A stretch of 64,000 bases of DNA, from NCBI GenBank assembly GCA_032027085.1, contig JAVSMS010000001.1, positions 1,008,332-1,072,331 on the forward strand, read 5' to 3'. Positions within the stretch are counted from its first letter, which is position 1. Each line of letters starts with the position of its first letter. The notes under the pieces are model-generated. The model saw only the letters and a program-made list of their open reading frames with translations, had not been told where the DNA came from and did not search any database. Below are positions 18,696-29,122 of the stretch, one piece after another. Source of the stretch: Pseudorhodoplanes sp. Its GTDB lineage: Bacteria; Pseudomonadota; Alphaproteobacteria; Rhizobiales; Xanthobacteraceae. The translations under genes were made by a program, and so were the position numbers.

Positions 18696-18729
18696 GACGG
18701 CGCAAATCCGGAACCGGATTCGCGCCGTC
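18696..18729. terminator. Hairpin between convergent fixK and cytochrome c gene
   Basis: A long inverted repeat pairs GACGGCGC with GCGCCGTC and AATCCGG with CCGGATT around a tiny loop. It lies between two convergent genes. There is no T-run, so termination in either direction is inferred from stem strength and position. Confidence 0.55.
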
Positions 18730-18755
18730 CTTCATTGACCAGGAGGACAGGATGT

Positions 18756-19115
18756 CTATTCCAGCGACTTCAGGAATGCGATGAAATCGCCGATCTGATC
18801 GGGGTCGAATCGGAACTCGGGCATCGAGGGATGCCCGGTGACAAGTCCCTCGGCAAGCGGCTCTTCCAGGCGCTCGACGGGATAGCTCTTATGGAGGTCG
18901 CGGAAAGGCGGCGCGATGGCGAGCGGGCTCCGGCTCACCTTGTCAATCGAATGGCAGCGCGCACAATAGGTCCGCGCGATCACGACACCGCGCTGAACGC
19001 TCGGCGATTTGGCCCATTGCGCCTGCCGCACCTGCGCCAAGCTGGCTTCAGGCGTGCCCAACGCCAACGACAGGGCAAGAGCTGCGGCGGCGCCCGCAAA
19101 GCGCAACGCCCGCAT
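18756..19115 (-). CDS. Small c-type cytochrome, periplasmic
   Basis: 119 residues from ATG 19115. This start places a clean signal peptide (MRALRFAGAAAALALSLALG) directly at the N-terminus; an upstream in-frame ATG at 19328 would overlap the DUF6455 gene. There is one heme motif, CARCH, in ARTYCARCHSIDK, and a likely axial Met in GHPSMPEF. It is a class I monoheme cytochrome and may donate electrons to the cbb3 oxidase. It lies 19 bp after the DUF6455 gene, in one operon divergent from ccoN and behind a FixK-type box. Confidence 0.85.
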   Translation of the reverse strand: MRALRFAGAAAALALSLALGTPEASLAQVRQAQWAKSPSVQRGVVIARTYCARCHSIDKVSRSPLAIAPPFRDLHKSYPVERLEEPLAEGLVTGHPSMPEFRFDPDQIGDFIAFLKSLE

Positions 19116-19134
19116 CCTCAAGCTCCAAGGCCGG

Positions 19135-19542
19135 TTAATGGCATTTTGCCGCTGCCAGTGCCGCCATCGTCTGCTCATTCGGGCAATAGCTCGGCCAAGC
19201 CGCTGCTTTCGGCTTTTTATCCAGTTCATACGCGCATCGCCGCTTGCTGTTGCATTGCGAGCAACAGCGCTGCATGTCCCGCAGAAGGATGGGGTTGACG
19301 GACTTGATGTCGACGCCGCAGTCGGCAAGGCGCCGTTCCATCAGAGACGCGGAATCCTCGTCCTCCGCGGTCAGCGCCACCAGATCGGACTCCGTCAGGC
19401 CGACGTCCTGGGCGACGAGTTTTGTTTCGACGGTGCCAAGGGCGGCAATCTCGGCGCGCTTTGTCTGTCGCTTCTGGAAGCGCTGAAAGGCCTCGACGAT
19501 CGATTGAAACAACCCGGGTCTGTCAATTGCGAGTTCGGTCAT
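19135..19542 (-). CDS. DUF6455-type cysteine-rich protein
   Basis: 135 residues with a strong AGGAGGT site 5 bp before the start (19548-19554 on the complement). A helical N-terminal half is followed by a conserved cysteine region: CCSQCNSKRRC, then SYCPNEQTM and a final cysteine. The spacing suggests a metal or Fe-S site. This matches my memory of the DUF6455 family, found in alphaproteobacteria near anaerobic or microaerobic genes, with no known function. It leads an operon with the cytochrome c gene and shares a promoter region with ccoN. Confidence 0.75.
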   Translation of the reverse strand: MTELAIDRPGLFQSIVEAFQRFQKRQTKRAEIAALGTVETKLVAQDVGLTESDLVALTAEDEDSASLMERRLADCGVDIKSVNPILLRDMQRCCSQCNSKRRCAYELDKKPKAAAWPSYCPNEQTMAALAAAKCH

Positions 19543-19590
19543 GGCTGACCTCCTTTTATTTTTTTACTAGCAGGTCCGCTCCCACCGACA

Positions 19591-19604
19591 TTGAGCCACA
19601 TCAA
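19591..19604. promoter_or_regulatory. FixK/FNR-type box for the DUF6455-cytochrome c operon
   Basis: TTGAG-CCAC-ATCAA, 9 of 10 positions of the consensus. Its centre is about 55 bp before the DUF6455 start on the minus strand and 55 bp from the second box, so it suits the leftward operon. Confidence 0.6.
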
Positions 19605-19645
19605 CCATCGAATCCGCTTTTTTTTGCGACCCCGCAGCCATGAGG

Positions 19646-19659
19646 TTGATCTGCATCAA
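19646..19659 (+). promoter_or_regulatory. Perfect FixK/FNR box before ccoN
   Basis: TTGAT-CTGC-ATCAA matches the consensus at all ten positions. Its centre is about 89 bp before the ccoN start, predicting a class II promoter starting near 19694. Confidence 0.85.
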
Positions 19660-19741
19660 GGTTACCGCCTCCGAGATTGGGCCTTTATTCCAATCCGGGA
19701 TTTCAACCGGAATTTTGCTGCTCATACGGAAGTTGGCGAGG

Positions 19742-21394
19742 ATGCACCCTCAAACCCTGTCCCAGAAATCGATCACTGTCAGCGAGGCGGGCGCGGCGAT
19801 CATATTCGCCATCCTCTCTTTTGGATCGCTGCTCGTCGCCGCCATGGCGCATACGCCCGAATATGCGTTCCACGCTTATCTGTTCGCAGCAGGCGGTCTT
19901 GCCGCCGTGTTTGCGATCATCGACCGCTATTTCAACCGGCCAGCACAATTGCCGCCGCTGACGATCGACGGCAAGCCCAACTACAACATGGCGCCGATCA
20001 AGTTTGCCACGATCGCGGCGGTGATCTGGGGCATTGCGGGATTCTCGATCGGCCTGTGGGCGGCGCTTGAGCTTGCCTTTCCTGTCCTCAATTTCGACCT
20101 GCCCTGGCTGTCATTCGGGCGCGTCCGCCCGCTCCACACGTCAGCGGTCATCTTTGCCTTCGGCGGAAACGTCCTGATTGGGACGTCGTTCTACGTCGTG
20201 CAGCGGACATCCCGCGCCCGGCTTGCCGGCGATCTTTCGCCCTGGTTCGTCGTGCTGGGCTACAACTTCTTCATCGTCATCGCCGGCACCGGCTACCTCC
20301 TCGGCATCACGCAATCCAAGGAATATGCCGAACCTGAATGGTATGCTGACCTGTGGCTCACCGTGGTCTGGGTCGTCTATCTTCTGGTATTCCTCGGCAC
20401 CATCATGCGGCGCAAGGAGCCGCATATTTACGTCGCCAACTGGTTCTATCTCGCCTTCATCCTGACCATCGCGGTCCTGCATCTGGGCAACAACGCGGCG
20501 ATTCCAGTTTCTCTGTTCTCGCCCAAGTCCTACATCGTCTGGTCCGGCGTACAGGACGCCATGGTGCAGTGGTGGTACGGCCACAACGCGGTCGGCTTCT
20601 TCCTAACCGCCGGCTTTCTCGGGATCATGTATTATTTCATTCCGAAACGCGTCGACCGCCCGGTCTATTCATATCGGCTGTCGATCATACACTTCTGGTC
20701 GCTGATCTTTCTCTACATCTGGGCCGGCCCGCATCATCTGCACTTCACGGCGCTACCCGACTGGGCACAGACGCTCGGCATGACATTCTCTGTCATGCTG
20801 TGGATGCCGTCCTGGGGCGGCATGATCAACGGCCTGATGACGCTATCCGGCGCGTGGGACAAGCTGCGTACCGATCCGGTGCTGCGCATGATGGTCGTGT
20901 CGGTCGCCTTCTACGGCATGTCGACCTTTGAAGGTCCGCTGATGTCGGTGAAGGCCGTCAACTCGCTCAGCCATTATACCGACTGGACCATTGGTCACGT
21001 GCATTCCGGCGCGCTTGGCTGGGTCGGGTATATCTCGTTCGGCGCGATCTATTGTCTCGTGCCATGGCTGTGGAACCGCGAACGGCTCTACTCGAACCGG
21101 CTGGTCGAGTGGCATTTCTGGATCTCGACCATGGGCATCGTGCTCTACATCTCCGCGATGTGGGTCTCGGGCATCCTGCAGGGCCTGATGTGGCGCGCCT
21201 ACACAAGCCTCGGCTTCCTCGAATATTCCTTCATCGAGACCGTCGAGGCGATGCATCCCTTCTATCTCATCCGCGCGCTCGGAGGCGCCCTGTTCCTCGC
21301 AGGCGCGCTGCTGATGGCCTTTAATCTCTGGAAAACCGTGAAGACGGGCGAACCGGTCGCACGCCGCGAGCCGGCACTGGCGCCGGCGGAGTAA
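19742..21394 (+). CDS. ccoN: cbb3 cytochrome oxidase subunit I CcoN
   Basis: 550 residues from ATG 19742; an open frame from 19640 runs through the FixK box and is rejected as start. It is the catalytic heme-copper subunit with about 12 helices. The histidines of the heme b and CuB sites are seen in [30 protein letters not shown] and TIGHVHSG. It reduces O2 at very low concentration and pumps protons. It is the first gene of ccoNOQP, 6 bp before ccoO. Confidence 0.97.
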   Translation: MHPQTLSQKSITVSEAGAAIIFAILSFGSLLVAAMAHTPEYAFHAYLFAAGGLAAVFAIIDRYFNRPAQLPPLTIDGKPNYNMAPIKFATIAAVIWGIAGFSIGLWAALELAFPVLNFDLPWLSFGRVRPLHTSAVIFAFGGNVLIGTSFYVVQRTSRARLAGDLSPWFVVLGYNFFIVIAGTGYLLGITQSKEYAEPEWYADLWLTVVWVVYLLVFLGTIMRRKEPHIYVANWFYLAFILTIAVLHLGNNAAIPVSLFSPKSYIVWSGVQDAMVQWWYGHNAVGFFLTAGFLGIMYYFIPKRVDRPVYSYRLSIIHFWSLIFLYIWAGPHHLHFTALPDWAQTLGMTFSVMLWMPSWGGMINGLMTLSGAWDKLRTDPVLRMMVVSVAFYGMSTFEGPLMSVKAVNSLSHYTDWTIGHVHSGALGWVGYISFGAIYCLVPWLWNRERLYSNRLVEWHFWISTMGIVLYISAMWVSGILQGLMWRAYTSLGFLEYSFIETVEAMHPFYLIRALGGALFLAGALLMAFNLWKTVKTGEPVARREPALAPAE

Positions 21395-21399
21395 ACACG

Positions 21400-22134
21400 A
21401 TGTCGCTCTGGTCGAAACACGCCGTCTTGGAAAAGAACTCGATCGTTCTGCTGATCGGCATTCTCATCGTCATTGCCGTCGGCGGCCTCGTCGAGATCGT
21501 TCCGCTTTTCTATCTGAAAAGCACGATCGAGAAGGTGGAGGGCATCCGCCCTTACACGCCGCTCGAGCTCGCCGGGCGCAACATCTACGTGCGCGAGGGC
21601 TGTTACAATTGTCACTCGCAGATGATCCGGCCGCTGCGCGACGAGATCGAGCGCTACGGTCATTATTCCCTTGCGGCCGAGAGCATGTATGATCGGCCAT
21701 TCCAATGGGGATCGAAGCGCACCGGTCCTGATCTTGCGCGCGTTGGCGGCAAATATTCCGACGAATGGCACCGCGACCATCTGAACCGGCCGTCGAGCGT
21801 CGTGCCCGGCACCGTCATGCCGGCCTATCCCTGGCTTGCGCGCACGGAACTCGACTTCAGGCACATTACGAATGATCTGACCGTTCAGACGAAACTGGGC
21901 GTCCCCTATTCCGCCGACATGATCAAAAACGCCGCGACCGATCTCAAGATCCAGGCGACGACGGACCATCCGGACGTTAGCGAGCTTGAGAAACGCTATG
22001 GGAAGGCGCAGGCGCGCGATTATGACGGCGATCCGCAGCGGATTACCGAGGCCGACGCGCTGATCGCGTATCTGCAGCTGCTCGGCACACAGGTCGATTT
22101 CAAGCTTTACGACAACAAGGCCAACATCCGATGA
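21400..22134 (+). CDS. ccoO: cbb3 oxidase monoheme subunit CcoO
   Basis: 244 residues. An N-terminal membrane anchor (about 13-38) precedes a periplasmic domain with one heme c site, C68-x2-C71-H72 in [17 protein letters not shown], typical of CcoO. It passes electrons from CcoP towards the active site in CcoN. The stop overlaps the ccoQ start (ATGA). Confidence 0.97.
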   Translation: MSLWSKHAVLEKNSIVLLIGILIVIAVGGLVEIVPLFYLKSTIEKVEGIRPYTPLELAGRNIYVREGCYNCHSQMIRPLRDEIERYGHYSLAAESMYDRPFQWGSKRTGPDLARVGGKYSDEWHRDHLNRPSSVVPGTVMPAYPWLARTELDFRHITNDLTVQTKLGVPYSADMIKNAATDLKIQATTDHPDVSELEKRYGKAQARDYDGDPQRITEADALIAYLQLLGTQVDFKLYDNKANIR

Positions 22135-22298
22135 ACTCCACCCTGCCGCACACTTACAGGGTTCTGGCTGAATTCGCCCAGTCCTGGGGACTTGTCTACT
22201 TCGTCATCGTGTTCCTGCTGGTCGTTGCCTATGTCTTCTGGCCTTCGAGAAAGAAGCGCTTCGAAGAGGCCTCGCGCATTCCGTTGGGGGAAGATTGA
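22131..22298 (+). CDS. ccoQ: cbb3 oxidase small subunit CcoQ
   Basis: 55 residues starting inside the ccoO stop codon (ATGA). It has a single membrane helix ([17 protein letters not shown]) and a basic-acidic tail ([15 protein letters not shown]), as in CcoQ/FixQ. The family stabilises the oxidase complex. The gene is confirmed by position and by the typical [11 protein letters not shown] end. Confidence 0.93.
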   Translation: MNSTLPHTYRVLAEFAQSWGLVYFVIVFLLVVAYVFWPSRKKRFEEASRIPLGED

Positions 22299-22300
22299 TC

Positions 22301-23182
22301 ATGTCCGCCGACCGCAACAAGACCATCGATCCTGTGACCGGAGTTGCGACCACCGGGCATGAATGGGATGGCATACGCGAACTCAACATGCCGCTGCCGC
22401 GCTGGTGGCTGTGGATTTTCTACGCCACAATTATCTGGTCGATTGGCTACTGGATCCTCTATCCGGCATGGCCCCTCGTGACGACCTATACCGACGGCCT
22501 TCTCAATTGGAATTCGCGTCAGGCCATCATGGATGACATGGCGGCACTCAAGGCTCAGCGCGCTGCCATGGTCGACCGCATTCAATCCTCCACGCTCGAG
22601 GAGATTCTGTCCGATCAGCAGATGCTGAGTTTCGCCCGCGCGCAGGGCCGGGCTGCATTCGCGGACAATTGCGCGCCGTGCCATGGCGCGGGAGGCGGTG
22701 GCGCCAAAGGCTACCCCAACCTCGTCGATGACGACTGGCTGTGGGGCGGAAAACTGGAGGATATCGCCTTCACCATCCGCCATGGCATCCGTTCAACGGA
22801 CGAGCAGACGCGCTCCGGCACGATGCCTGCTTTTGGTCGCGACAAGATGTTGGAACGGCCCGATATCCTTGCCGCCGCGGATTATGTCCGGTCGCTGTCA
22901 AATCTTGCGGTGGCAAAGACAGCCGATCTTGACCGCGGCAAGAAGGTGTTCGCTGAGAACTGTGCAGCTTGCCACGGCGAGACCGGGAAAGGCAACAGCG
23001 AGCTTGGCGCACCCGACCTGACCGACCCGATCTGGCTGTTCGGCCCGGCTCGCGATACAATTATTGAAGGTATCTCGAATGGACGCGGCAGCGTCATGCC
23101 GACTTGGCGCGCACGACTCGACGACACAACCATCAAGTCGCTGACGGTCTATGTTCACAGCCTGGGCGGTGGTCAGAAATAG
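22301..23182 (+). CDS. ccoP: cbb3 oxidase diheme subunit CcoP
   Basis: 293 residues from ATG 22301. The N-terminal region DPVTGVATTGHEWDGIREL is the CcoP hallmark. One membrane helix spans about residues 36-58, then two cytochrome c domains carry C124-APC-H128 and C221-AAC-H225. It receives electrons from soluble cytochromes, possibly the small cytochrome c encoded at 18756, and passes them to CcoO. Confidence 0.97.
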   Translation: MSADRNKTIDPVTGVATTGHEWDGIRELNMPLPRWWLWIFYATIIWSIGYWILYPAWPLVTTYTDGLLNWNSRQAIMDDMAALKAQRAAMVDRIQSSTLEEILSDQQMLSFARAQGRAAFADNCAPCHGAGGGGAKGYPNLVDDDWLWGGKLEDIAFTIRHGIRSTDEQTRSGTMPAFGRDKMLERPDILAAADYVRSLSNLAVAKTADLDRGKKVFAENCAACHGETGKGNSELGAPDLTDPIWLFGPARDTIIEGISNGRGSVMPTWRARLDDTTIKSLTVYVHSLGGGQK

Positions 23183-23187
23183 ATGTA

Positions 23188-24684
23188 ATGGTCCAGATAT
23201 CACTCGATCGCAAAATTACAGCGCAACCAAAGGAGCAGGTTCTCACCCAAGAACTCGAACCGGAGGTCGACATTCCGCTGTATGAGGGCCGCCGCAAAAT
23301 CTATCCGCAGCGTGTAAAAGGCACATACAGGACGATCAAATGGATCGTTCTGTTTGTAACCCTCGGCATCTATTATGGCTTGCCGTTCGTGCGCTGGGAT
23401 CGCGGTCCGCATGCGCCGGATCAGGCGGTTCTCATCGATCTGGCCAACGGCCGCCTCTATTTCTTCTTCATCGAAATCTGGCCGCAGGAAGTCTATTATT
23501 TGACGGGCCTGCTGGTGATTGCAGCGCTCGTCCTGTTTCTGATGAACGCGATCGCCGGCCGCGTGTGGTGCGGATATCTCTGCCCGCAAACGGTCTGGAC
23601 CGATCTGTTCTTGGCGGTGGAACGTTTCTTTGAGGGCGACCGCCGTGATCGCATGCTGGCCGATGCGGGCCCGTGGACACTGCAGCGCAGTATCAGGAAG
23701 GCCGGCAAGCACTTCGTCTGGATCATGATCGCCTGGTGGACGGGCGGCGCCTGGGTTCTCTACTTCGCCGATGCACCGACATTGGTGCGGGAGCTGGCTA
23801 CCGGCACCGCGCCCATGGCCGCCTATGTCTGGATCGGCATCCTTACCACCACCACCTATCTGCTCGCCGGACACATGCGCGAGCAAGTCTGCATCTATAT
23901 GTGTCCGTGGCCGCGCATCCAGGCGGCGCTCACCGACGAACATGCCTTCAACGTAACCTACCGCTACGATCGCGGCGAGCCGCGTGGCTCGATAAAGAAG
24001 AACGCGCAATTGCGCCTTGAAGGATTGCCGGCGGGCGACTGCATCGACTGCTTCCAATGTGTGAATGTCTGCCCGACCGGTGTGGACATTCGAAAGGGCT
24101 CGCAGCTCGATTGCATTCAATGCGGCCTTTGCATCGACGCCTGCGACACTGTCATGCGCAAGATCGGTCGGCCTGAACGGCTCATCGCCTACGACAATGA
24201 AATCAACATAAAGCGTCGCCTCGCCGGACTGCCGGCCGTGTTCAAGCCGGTGCGCGCCAGGACCGCCCTGTACACGGCCGTAATCGCGATCGTGGGCGGA
24301 TTCATGCTGTACACTTTGGCCACACGCCACAGCGTGGCCCTCAGCGTCATCCATGATCGCAATCCGATCTTCGTCACGCTGGCCGACGGCGGCATCCGTA
24401 ACGGGTACAACCTGCGGATCATCAACAAGAATCTCGCCCCGCGCGAATTCTCCCTGTCGCTCGAAGGGCTCCCCTCAAGTGTCGTTGAAATTGTCGGATT
24501 GCCGATCGGCGCGCGCCGCGTGATCGAAATCGGCCCGGACCAGACGCAGGAAATTCGAGTCCTCGTGAGCAACTACGAGCACGCGCCGGCCGCATCCACC
24601 CCCATTGTTTTCCAAATTGTCGACACCAAGACGAACGAACGCGCGCAGGCGCGCGACTATTTCCGCGCGCCACAGAAGGATTGA
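23188..24684 (+). CDS. ccoG: Cytochrome oxidase accessory protein CcoG (FixG)
   Basis: 498 residues from ATG 23188, 5 bp after ccoP. Membrane helices carry WCGYLCPQTVW, and two ferredoxin-type 4Fe-4S motifs lie in CIDCFQCVNVCP and CIQCGLCIDAC. A C-terminal Ig-like domain follows. CcoG is a copper-reductase-type assembly factor for cbb3 oxidases. The order ccoGHIS after ccoNOQP is conserved. Confidence 0.95.
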   Translation: MVQISLDRKITAQPKEQVLTQELEPEVDIPLYEGRRKIYPQRVKGTYRTIKWIVLFVTLGIYYGLPFVRWDRGPHAPDQAVLIDLANGRLYFFFIEIWPQEVYYLTGLLVIAALVLFLMNAIAGRVWCGYLCPQTVWTDLFLAVERFFEGDRRDRMLADAGPWTLQRSIRKAGKHFVWIMIAWWTGGAWVLYFADAPTLVRELATGTAPMAAYVWIGILTTTTYLLAGHMREQVCIYMCPWPRIQAALTDEHAFNVTYRYDRGEPRGSIKKNAQLRLEGLPAGDCIDCFQCVNVCPTGVDIRKGSQLDCIQCGLCIDACDTVMRKIGRPERLIAYDNEINIKRRLAGLPAVFKPVRARTALYTAVIAIVGGFMLYTLATRHSVALSVIHDRNPIFVTLADGGIRNGYNLRIINKNLAPREFSLSLEGLPSSVVEIVGLPIGARRVIEIGPDQTQEIRVLVSNYEHAPAASTPIVFQIVDTKTNERAQARDYFRAPQKD

Positions 24685-24688
24685 CGCC

Positions 24689-25186
24689 ATGCTCCGTCCC
24701 TCGAATGCAAGCCGACCGCGCGAAGTGACAGGACGCACCGTTCTGCTGGCCTTCATCGCATTCTTTGGCGTTGTTTTTGCGGCCAACGCGATCCTGGTGC
24801 GCGCGGCGACATCGACCTTCGGCGGCGTCGAAACCGCGAGCTCCTATAAGGCAGGGCTCGCCTTCCGGCAGGAAACCGACGCCGCCCGCGCGCAGGATGC
24901 GCTCGGCTGGAACGTGCAGGCGAGCCTCACCCGCCAATCCGATGACGTGACCATCGAAGCGACCGTGCGTGATGCCCTCGGAAACATTCCGGCGGGCCTG
25001 ACGGCGGTCGCCAGACTCGCACATCCGGCGGACGCGCGGCATGACAAAGTAGTGGCCCTCGACGAATCCGGCGGCCGGTTCCGCGGTATCGCCGACCTCC
25101 CGCCCGGCCAATGGGACCTGATCGTCGATTTTAGCCGAGACGGCGAACGCACCTTCCGCTCGAGAAGCCGGATCATGGTGAAGTAA
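24689..25186 (+). CDS. ccoH: cbb3 oxidase assembly protein CcoH (FixH)
   Basis: 165 residues from ATG 24689, 4 bp after ccoG. One N-terminal membrane helix (TVLLAFIAFFGVVFAANAIL) is followed by a periplasmic beta-rich domain. This is the FixH fold, including the SSYKAGLAFRQE stretch. It is needed for stable assembly of the oxidase, acting with CcoGIS. Confidence 0.93.
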   Translation: MLRPSNASRPREVTGRTVLLAFIAFFGVVFAANAILVRAATSTFGGVETASSYKAGLAFRQETDAARAQDALGWNVQASLTRQSDDVTIEATVRDALGNIPAGLTAVARLAHPADARHDKVVALDESGGRFRGIADLPPGQWDLIVDFSRDGERTFRSRSRIMVK

Positions 25187-25189
25187 GTC

Positions 25190-27418
25190 ATGGCCGAAAC
25201 GCGCGACTTCTCCCTCTTTACGCGGCCGCGCCCGGACGGCGGCTCGCAGATGGAGATTGCCATCGAGGGCATCAATTGCGGCGGCTGCATCAACCGTATC
25301 GAGAACACCGTCAAACACCTCCCCGGTGTCGCCGACGCGCGTCTCAATTTCACCAACCGTCGTCTGACGATCGCCTGGCAGGATCCGCGCTTCGAGCCCG
25401 GAAGCGCCATCGACGCGCTGGGGCGCATGGGCTATCGCGCCTACCCCTTCGCTGCGCGCAATGCGGAGGAAGAAGACGCGAAACAGGCGAAGTTTCTGCT
25501 GCGTTGCCTCGCGGTGGCGGGCTTTGCTGCCATGAATATCATGCTGCTGTCGGTCTCGGTCTGGTCCGGCAATGTTACCGACATCACGCCGGAGACGCGC
25601 GACCTGTTCCACTGGCTCTCGGCGCTGATTGCGCTTCCCGCAGCGGCTTACGCCGGCAGACCCTTCTTCATGAGCGCGTATCGCGCGCTCGCGGGACGGC
25701 GCACCAACATGGATGTGCCGATCTCGATCGGCATCATTCTTGCGCTCGGATTGTCGCTCGCCGAAACCATCACCCATGCCGAGCATGCCTATTTCGACTC
25801 TGCGGTGATGCTGATCTTCTTCCTGCTCTGCGGGCGCTATCTCGATCACGCCATGCGCCAGAAGACGCGGGCGGTGGCCGGCAACCTGGCGGCGCTGAAG
25901 GCCGAAACCGCGTATCGCATGCTTGACAGCGGCGAACTCGTGCAGGTGCCGGCAGCGGCCTTGGAAATGGGTCAATGCATTCTTGTCCGTGCCGGCGAGC
26001 GCGTGGCGGCAGATGGCATTGTCGTCAGTGGCCGCTCCAGCCTCGACCAGAGCCTGATCACCGGCGAAACCTTACCGCACAAGGTCGGGAGCGGCGACAC
26101 CGTCTATGCCGGCAGCATCAACCTCGAGGGCACGCTGACGCTGCGCGTCACTGGCGCCGCTGAGAACAGCCTCATCGACGAGATCGACCGCCTGCTCGAC
26201 AAGGCGGTGAAGGCGCGTTCGCGCTATGTACGGCTGGCGGATCGCGCCGCCGGTTACTACGCGCCCGTGGTTCACAGCGCCGCGGCGCTGACCTTCGCCG
26301 GCTGGATGCTTGCGGGCGCGGGATTCCACACCTCGATCCTCATCGCGATTTCCGTGCTGATCATCACCTGCCCTTGCGCGCTTGCGCTCGCCATTCCTGC
26401 CGTGCAGGTCGTGGCCGCAGGCAAGCTGTTCCGTTCAGGCATATTCCTGAATGCGGGCGACGCCATCGAGCGCCTGGCCGAAGCCGACACCATCGTCTTT
26501 GACAAGACCGGAACGCTGACGCTGCCGGAGCCGCGCGTCATCAACGCTCACATCATTGACCCGGACATGACGGTGGCAGCGGCGCGGCTGGCTTTGGCAA
26601 GCCGGCATCCGCTGGCTGCGGCACTGGCCCGGCACACTGATGTCACAGCGCCCTTCGACAAGGCGGTGGAGGAGCCCGGTCGCGGCGTGGGTGCGACCGT
26701 CGATGACCGAACGATGCGTCTCGGCAGCGCCGAATTCTGCGATATCATCGGCGATCCCGCTTTTGCCGAGGCCGAGCGGCTCGGTGCCTCGACCATCTGC
26801 TTCCGCTGGGGCGAGCGGCAGGCCGTGTTCATTGTGCATCAGTCCCTGCGGCCGGGCGCAGCAGACGCGATTGCCGCGCTCGCGGCCCGCGGCTTCGACA
26901 TTCACATCCTCTCCGGCGACCGCCCGGCGGCGGTGGCGCAGATCGCGACCGCGCTTTCAGTCCGCAACTGGCAGGGCGGCATGACCCCGGCTGAAAAGGT
27001 GGCGGCCCTGGAAGGCATGAAGGCGCAGGGCCGGCGCGTGCTGATGGTCGGCGACGGCATCAACGATGCCCCCTCCCTCGCCGCCGCTTATGTCTCGATG
27101 TCGCCCATCACCGCCGCCGACCTGTCACAGGCGCAGGCGGACGCAGTCTTCCTCGGCGAGCGGCTCGATCCGGTCATCGAAACCGTGACGGCTGCGCGCA
27201 AGGCGCGGCGGCTGATGCACCAGAATTTGGCACTCGCGGTCATCTACAACGCCATCGCGGTGCCGCTGGCCGTCGCCGGCCTCGTCACGCCGCTGATCGC
27301 CGCTCTGGCGATGTCGGGCTCGTCCCTGCTGGTGACCCTGAACGCGCTGCGCGCCCGCAGCGGCGGCAAGGCCGTCACAGCCATCCAGCCGCTTGAATCT
27401 GTGGCGAGGACGGCATGA
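25190..27418 (+). CDS. ccoI: Copper-transporting P-type ATPase CcoI (FixI)
   Basis: 742 residues. An N-terminal metal-binding domain has C30-x2-C33 in GINCGGC. Eight membrane helices carry the CPC copper motif in IITCPCALALAIP. Also present are the phosphorylated aspartate in DKTGTLTLPEPR, the HP motif in SRHPLAAAL, and GDGINDAPSLA. It exports copper to the periplasm for CuB insertion into CcoN. The last four bases overlap ccoS (ATGA). Confidence 0.96.
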   Translation: MAETRDFSLFTRPRPDGGSQMEIAIEGINCGGCINRIENTVKHLPGVADARLNFTNRRLTIAWQDPRFEPGSAIDALGRMGYRAYPFAARNAEEEDAKQAKFLLRCLAVAGFAAMNIMLLSVSVWSGNVTDITPETRDLFHWLSALIALPAAAYAGRPFFMSAYRALAGRRTNMDVPISIGIILALGLSLAETITHAEHAYFDSAVMLIFFLLCGRYLDHAMRQKTRAVAGNLAALKAETAYRMLDSGELVQVPAAALEMGQCILVRAGERVAADGIVVSGRSSLDQSLITGETLPHKVGSGDTVYAGSINLEGTLTLRVTGAAENSLIDEIDRLLDKAVKARSRYVRLADRAAGYYAPVVHSAAALTFAGWMLAGAGFHTSILIAISVLIITCPCALALAIPAVQVVAAGKLFRSGIFLNAGDAIERLAEADTIVFDKTGTLTLPEPRVINAHIIDPDMTVAAARLALASRHPLAAALARHTDVTAPFDKAVEEPGRGVGATVDDRTMRLGSAEFCDIIGDPAFAEAERLGASTICFRWGERQAVFIVHQSLRPGAADAIAALAARGFDIHILSGDRPAAVAQIATALSVRNWQGGMTPAEKVAALEGMKAQGRRVLMVGDGINDAPSLAAAYVSMSPITAADLSQAQADAVFLGERLDPVIETVTAARKARRLMHQNLALAVIYNAIAVPLAVAGLVTPLIAALAMSGSSLLVTLNALRARSGGKAVTAIQPLESVARTA

Positions 27419-27597
27419 GCGTCCTGGTCTGGCTTGTCCCCATCGCGCTCGGTCTTGGCCTGACCGGGCTCTTCGCCTTCCTCTGGTCGCTGCGCAACAA
27501 CCAGTATGACGACCTCGAAGGCGCCGCGCTGCGAGTTCTGGATGACGACGACCTCGTCACGCCCCCCGCGCGGCCCTCGACCGAGCGGGAAGCTTGA
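27415..27597 (+). CDS. ccoS: cbb3 oxidase maturation protein CcoS
   Basis: 60 residues starting within the ccoI stop. One N-terminal helix (VWLVPIALGLGLTGLFAFLW) precedes SLRNNQYDDLEGAALRVL, the family's signature for CcoS/FixS, which is required for heme and copper insertion. A perfect FixK box starts inside its last codons. Confidence 0.94.
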   Translation: MSVLVWLVPIALGLGLTGLFAFLWSLRNNQYDDLEGAALRVLDDDDLVTPPARPSTEREA

Positions 27598-27607
27598 TCT
27601 GGATCAA
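27594..27607 (+). promoter_or_regulatory. Perfect FixK/FNR box before pcaH
   Basis: TTGAT-CTGG-ATCAA matches the consensus at all ten positions. It overlaps the ccoS stop and is centred about 65 bp before pcaH. A TAGGCT lies at 27630-27635, exactly where the -10 of a class II FNR promoter is expected. Confidence 0.8.
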
Positions 27608-27632
27608 ATTCAATCTGTCGCCGACCTCCTAG

Positions 27633-28454
<822 letters not shown>

Positions 28455-28457
28455 CCC

Positions 28458-29084
28458 ATGGCGCAGGCTCTCGGCTACCTGAAGGAAACCGCGTCGCAGA
28501 CGGCTGGCCCCTACGTCCATATCGGCCTGATTCCGCACCAGGCCGGCTTCGACATCTTCCAGAACAATTTCGGCAATGTGGTTGCGGGCGCCGACACCAA
28601 GGGTGAGCGCATCATCATCGAAGGCCGCGTGATCGACGGCACCGGCACGCCGGTGCGCGATGCACTGCTGGAAATCTGGCAGGCGAATGCGGATGGCCGC
28701 TACAACCATCCCGCCGATCACCAGAAGAAGGCCGTCGATCCGAATTTCCGCGGCTGGGGCCGCACCGGCGCAGATTTCAAGACCGGACTCTACACCTTCG
28801 AGACCATTAAGCCGGGCATCGTGCCTGGCCGGCACACGCGCACGATGGCGCCGCATATCAATATCTGGATCGTGGCCCGCGGCATCAATATTGGCCTGCA
28901 CACCCGCATGTATTTCTCCGACGAGACGGAGGCAAATGCCGCCGATCCGGTGCTCAACTTGATCGAGCAGGAAGAGCGGCGCGCAACACTGATCGCCAGG
29001 CGCAGCCAGCGCGACGGCAAGACCGTCTACACATTCGATATCGTCCTGCAGGGCGACAACGAGACGGTGTTCTTTGATGTGTAG
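28458..29084 (+). CDS. pcaG: Protocatechuate 3,4-dioxygenase alpha subunit
   Basis: 208 residues, 3 bp after pcaH. Same fold as PcaH (EIWQANADGRYNHP, NFRGWGRTG, APHINIWIVARGIN) but without the full iron ligand set, as expected for the structural alpha subunit that shapes the pocket. It pairs with PcaH in the oligomeric enzyme. Confidence 0.95.
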   Translation: MAQALGYLKETASQTAGPYVHIGLIPHQAGFDIFQNNFGNVVAGADTKGERIIIEGRVIDGTGTPVRDALLEIWQANADGRYNHPADHQKKAVDPNFRGWGRTGADFKTGLYTFETIKPGIVPGRHTRTMAPHINIWIVARGINIGLHTRMYFSDETEANAADPVLNLIEQEERRATLIARRSQRDGKTVYTFDIVLQGDNETVFFDV

Positions 29085-29106
29085 GCTGCTGAGCGGCCTA
29101 GGAAAG

Positions 29107-29122
29107 TGGTTCCCAGGGGCGG
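29107..29122. repeat. Direct repeat of the tRNA-Phe 3' end (candidate att site)
   Basis: TGGTTCCCAGGGGCGG equals the tRNA-Phe 3' end on the + strand (31843-31858) at 15 of 16 positions, in the same orientation. It lies 23 bp after pcaG and on the 3' side of the tRNA, as the distal attachment site of a tRNA-integrated element would. Confidence 0.6.
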
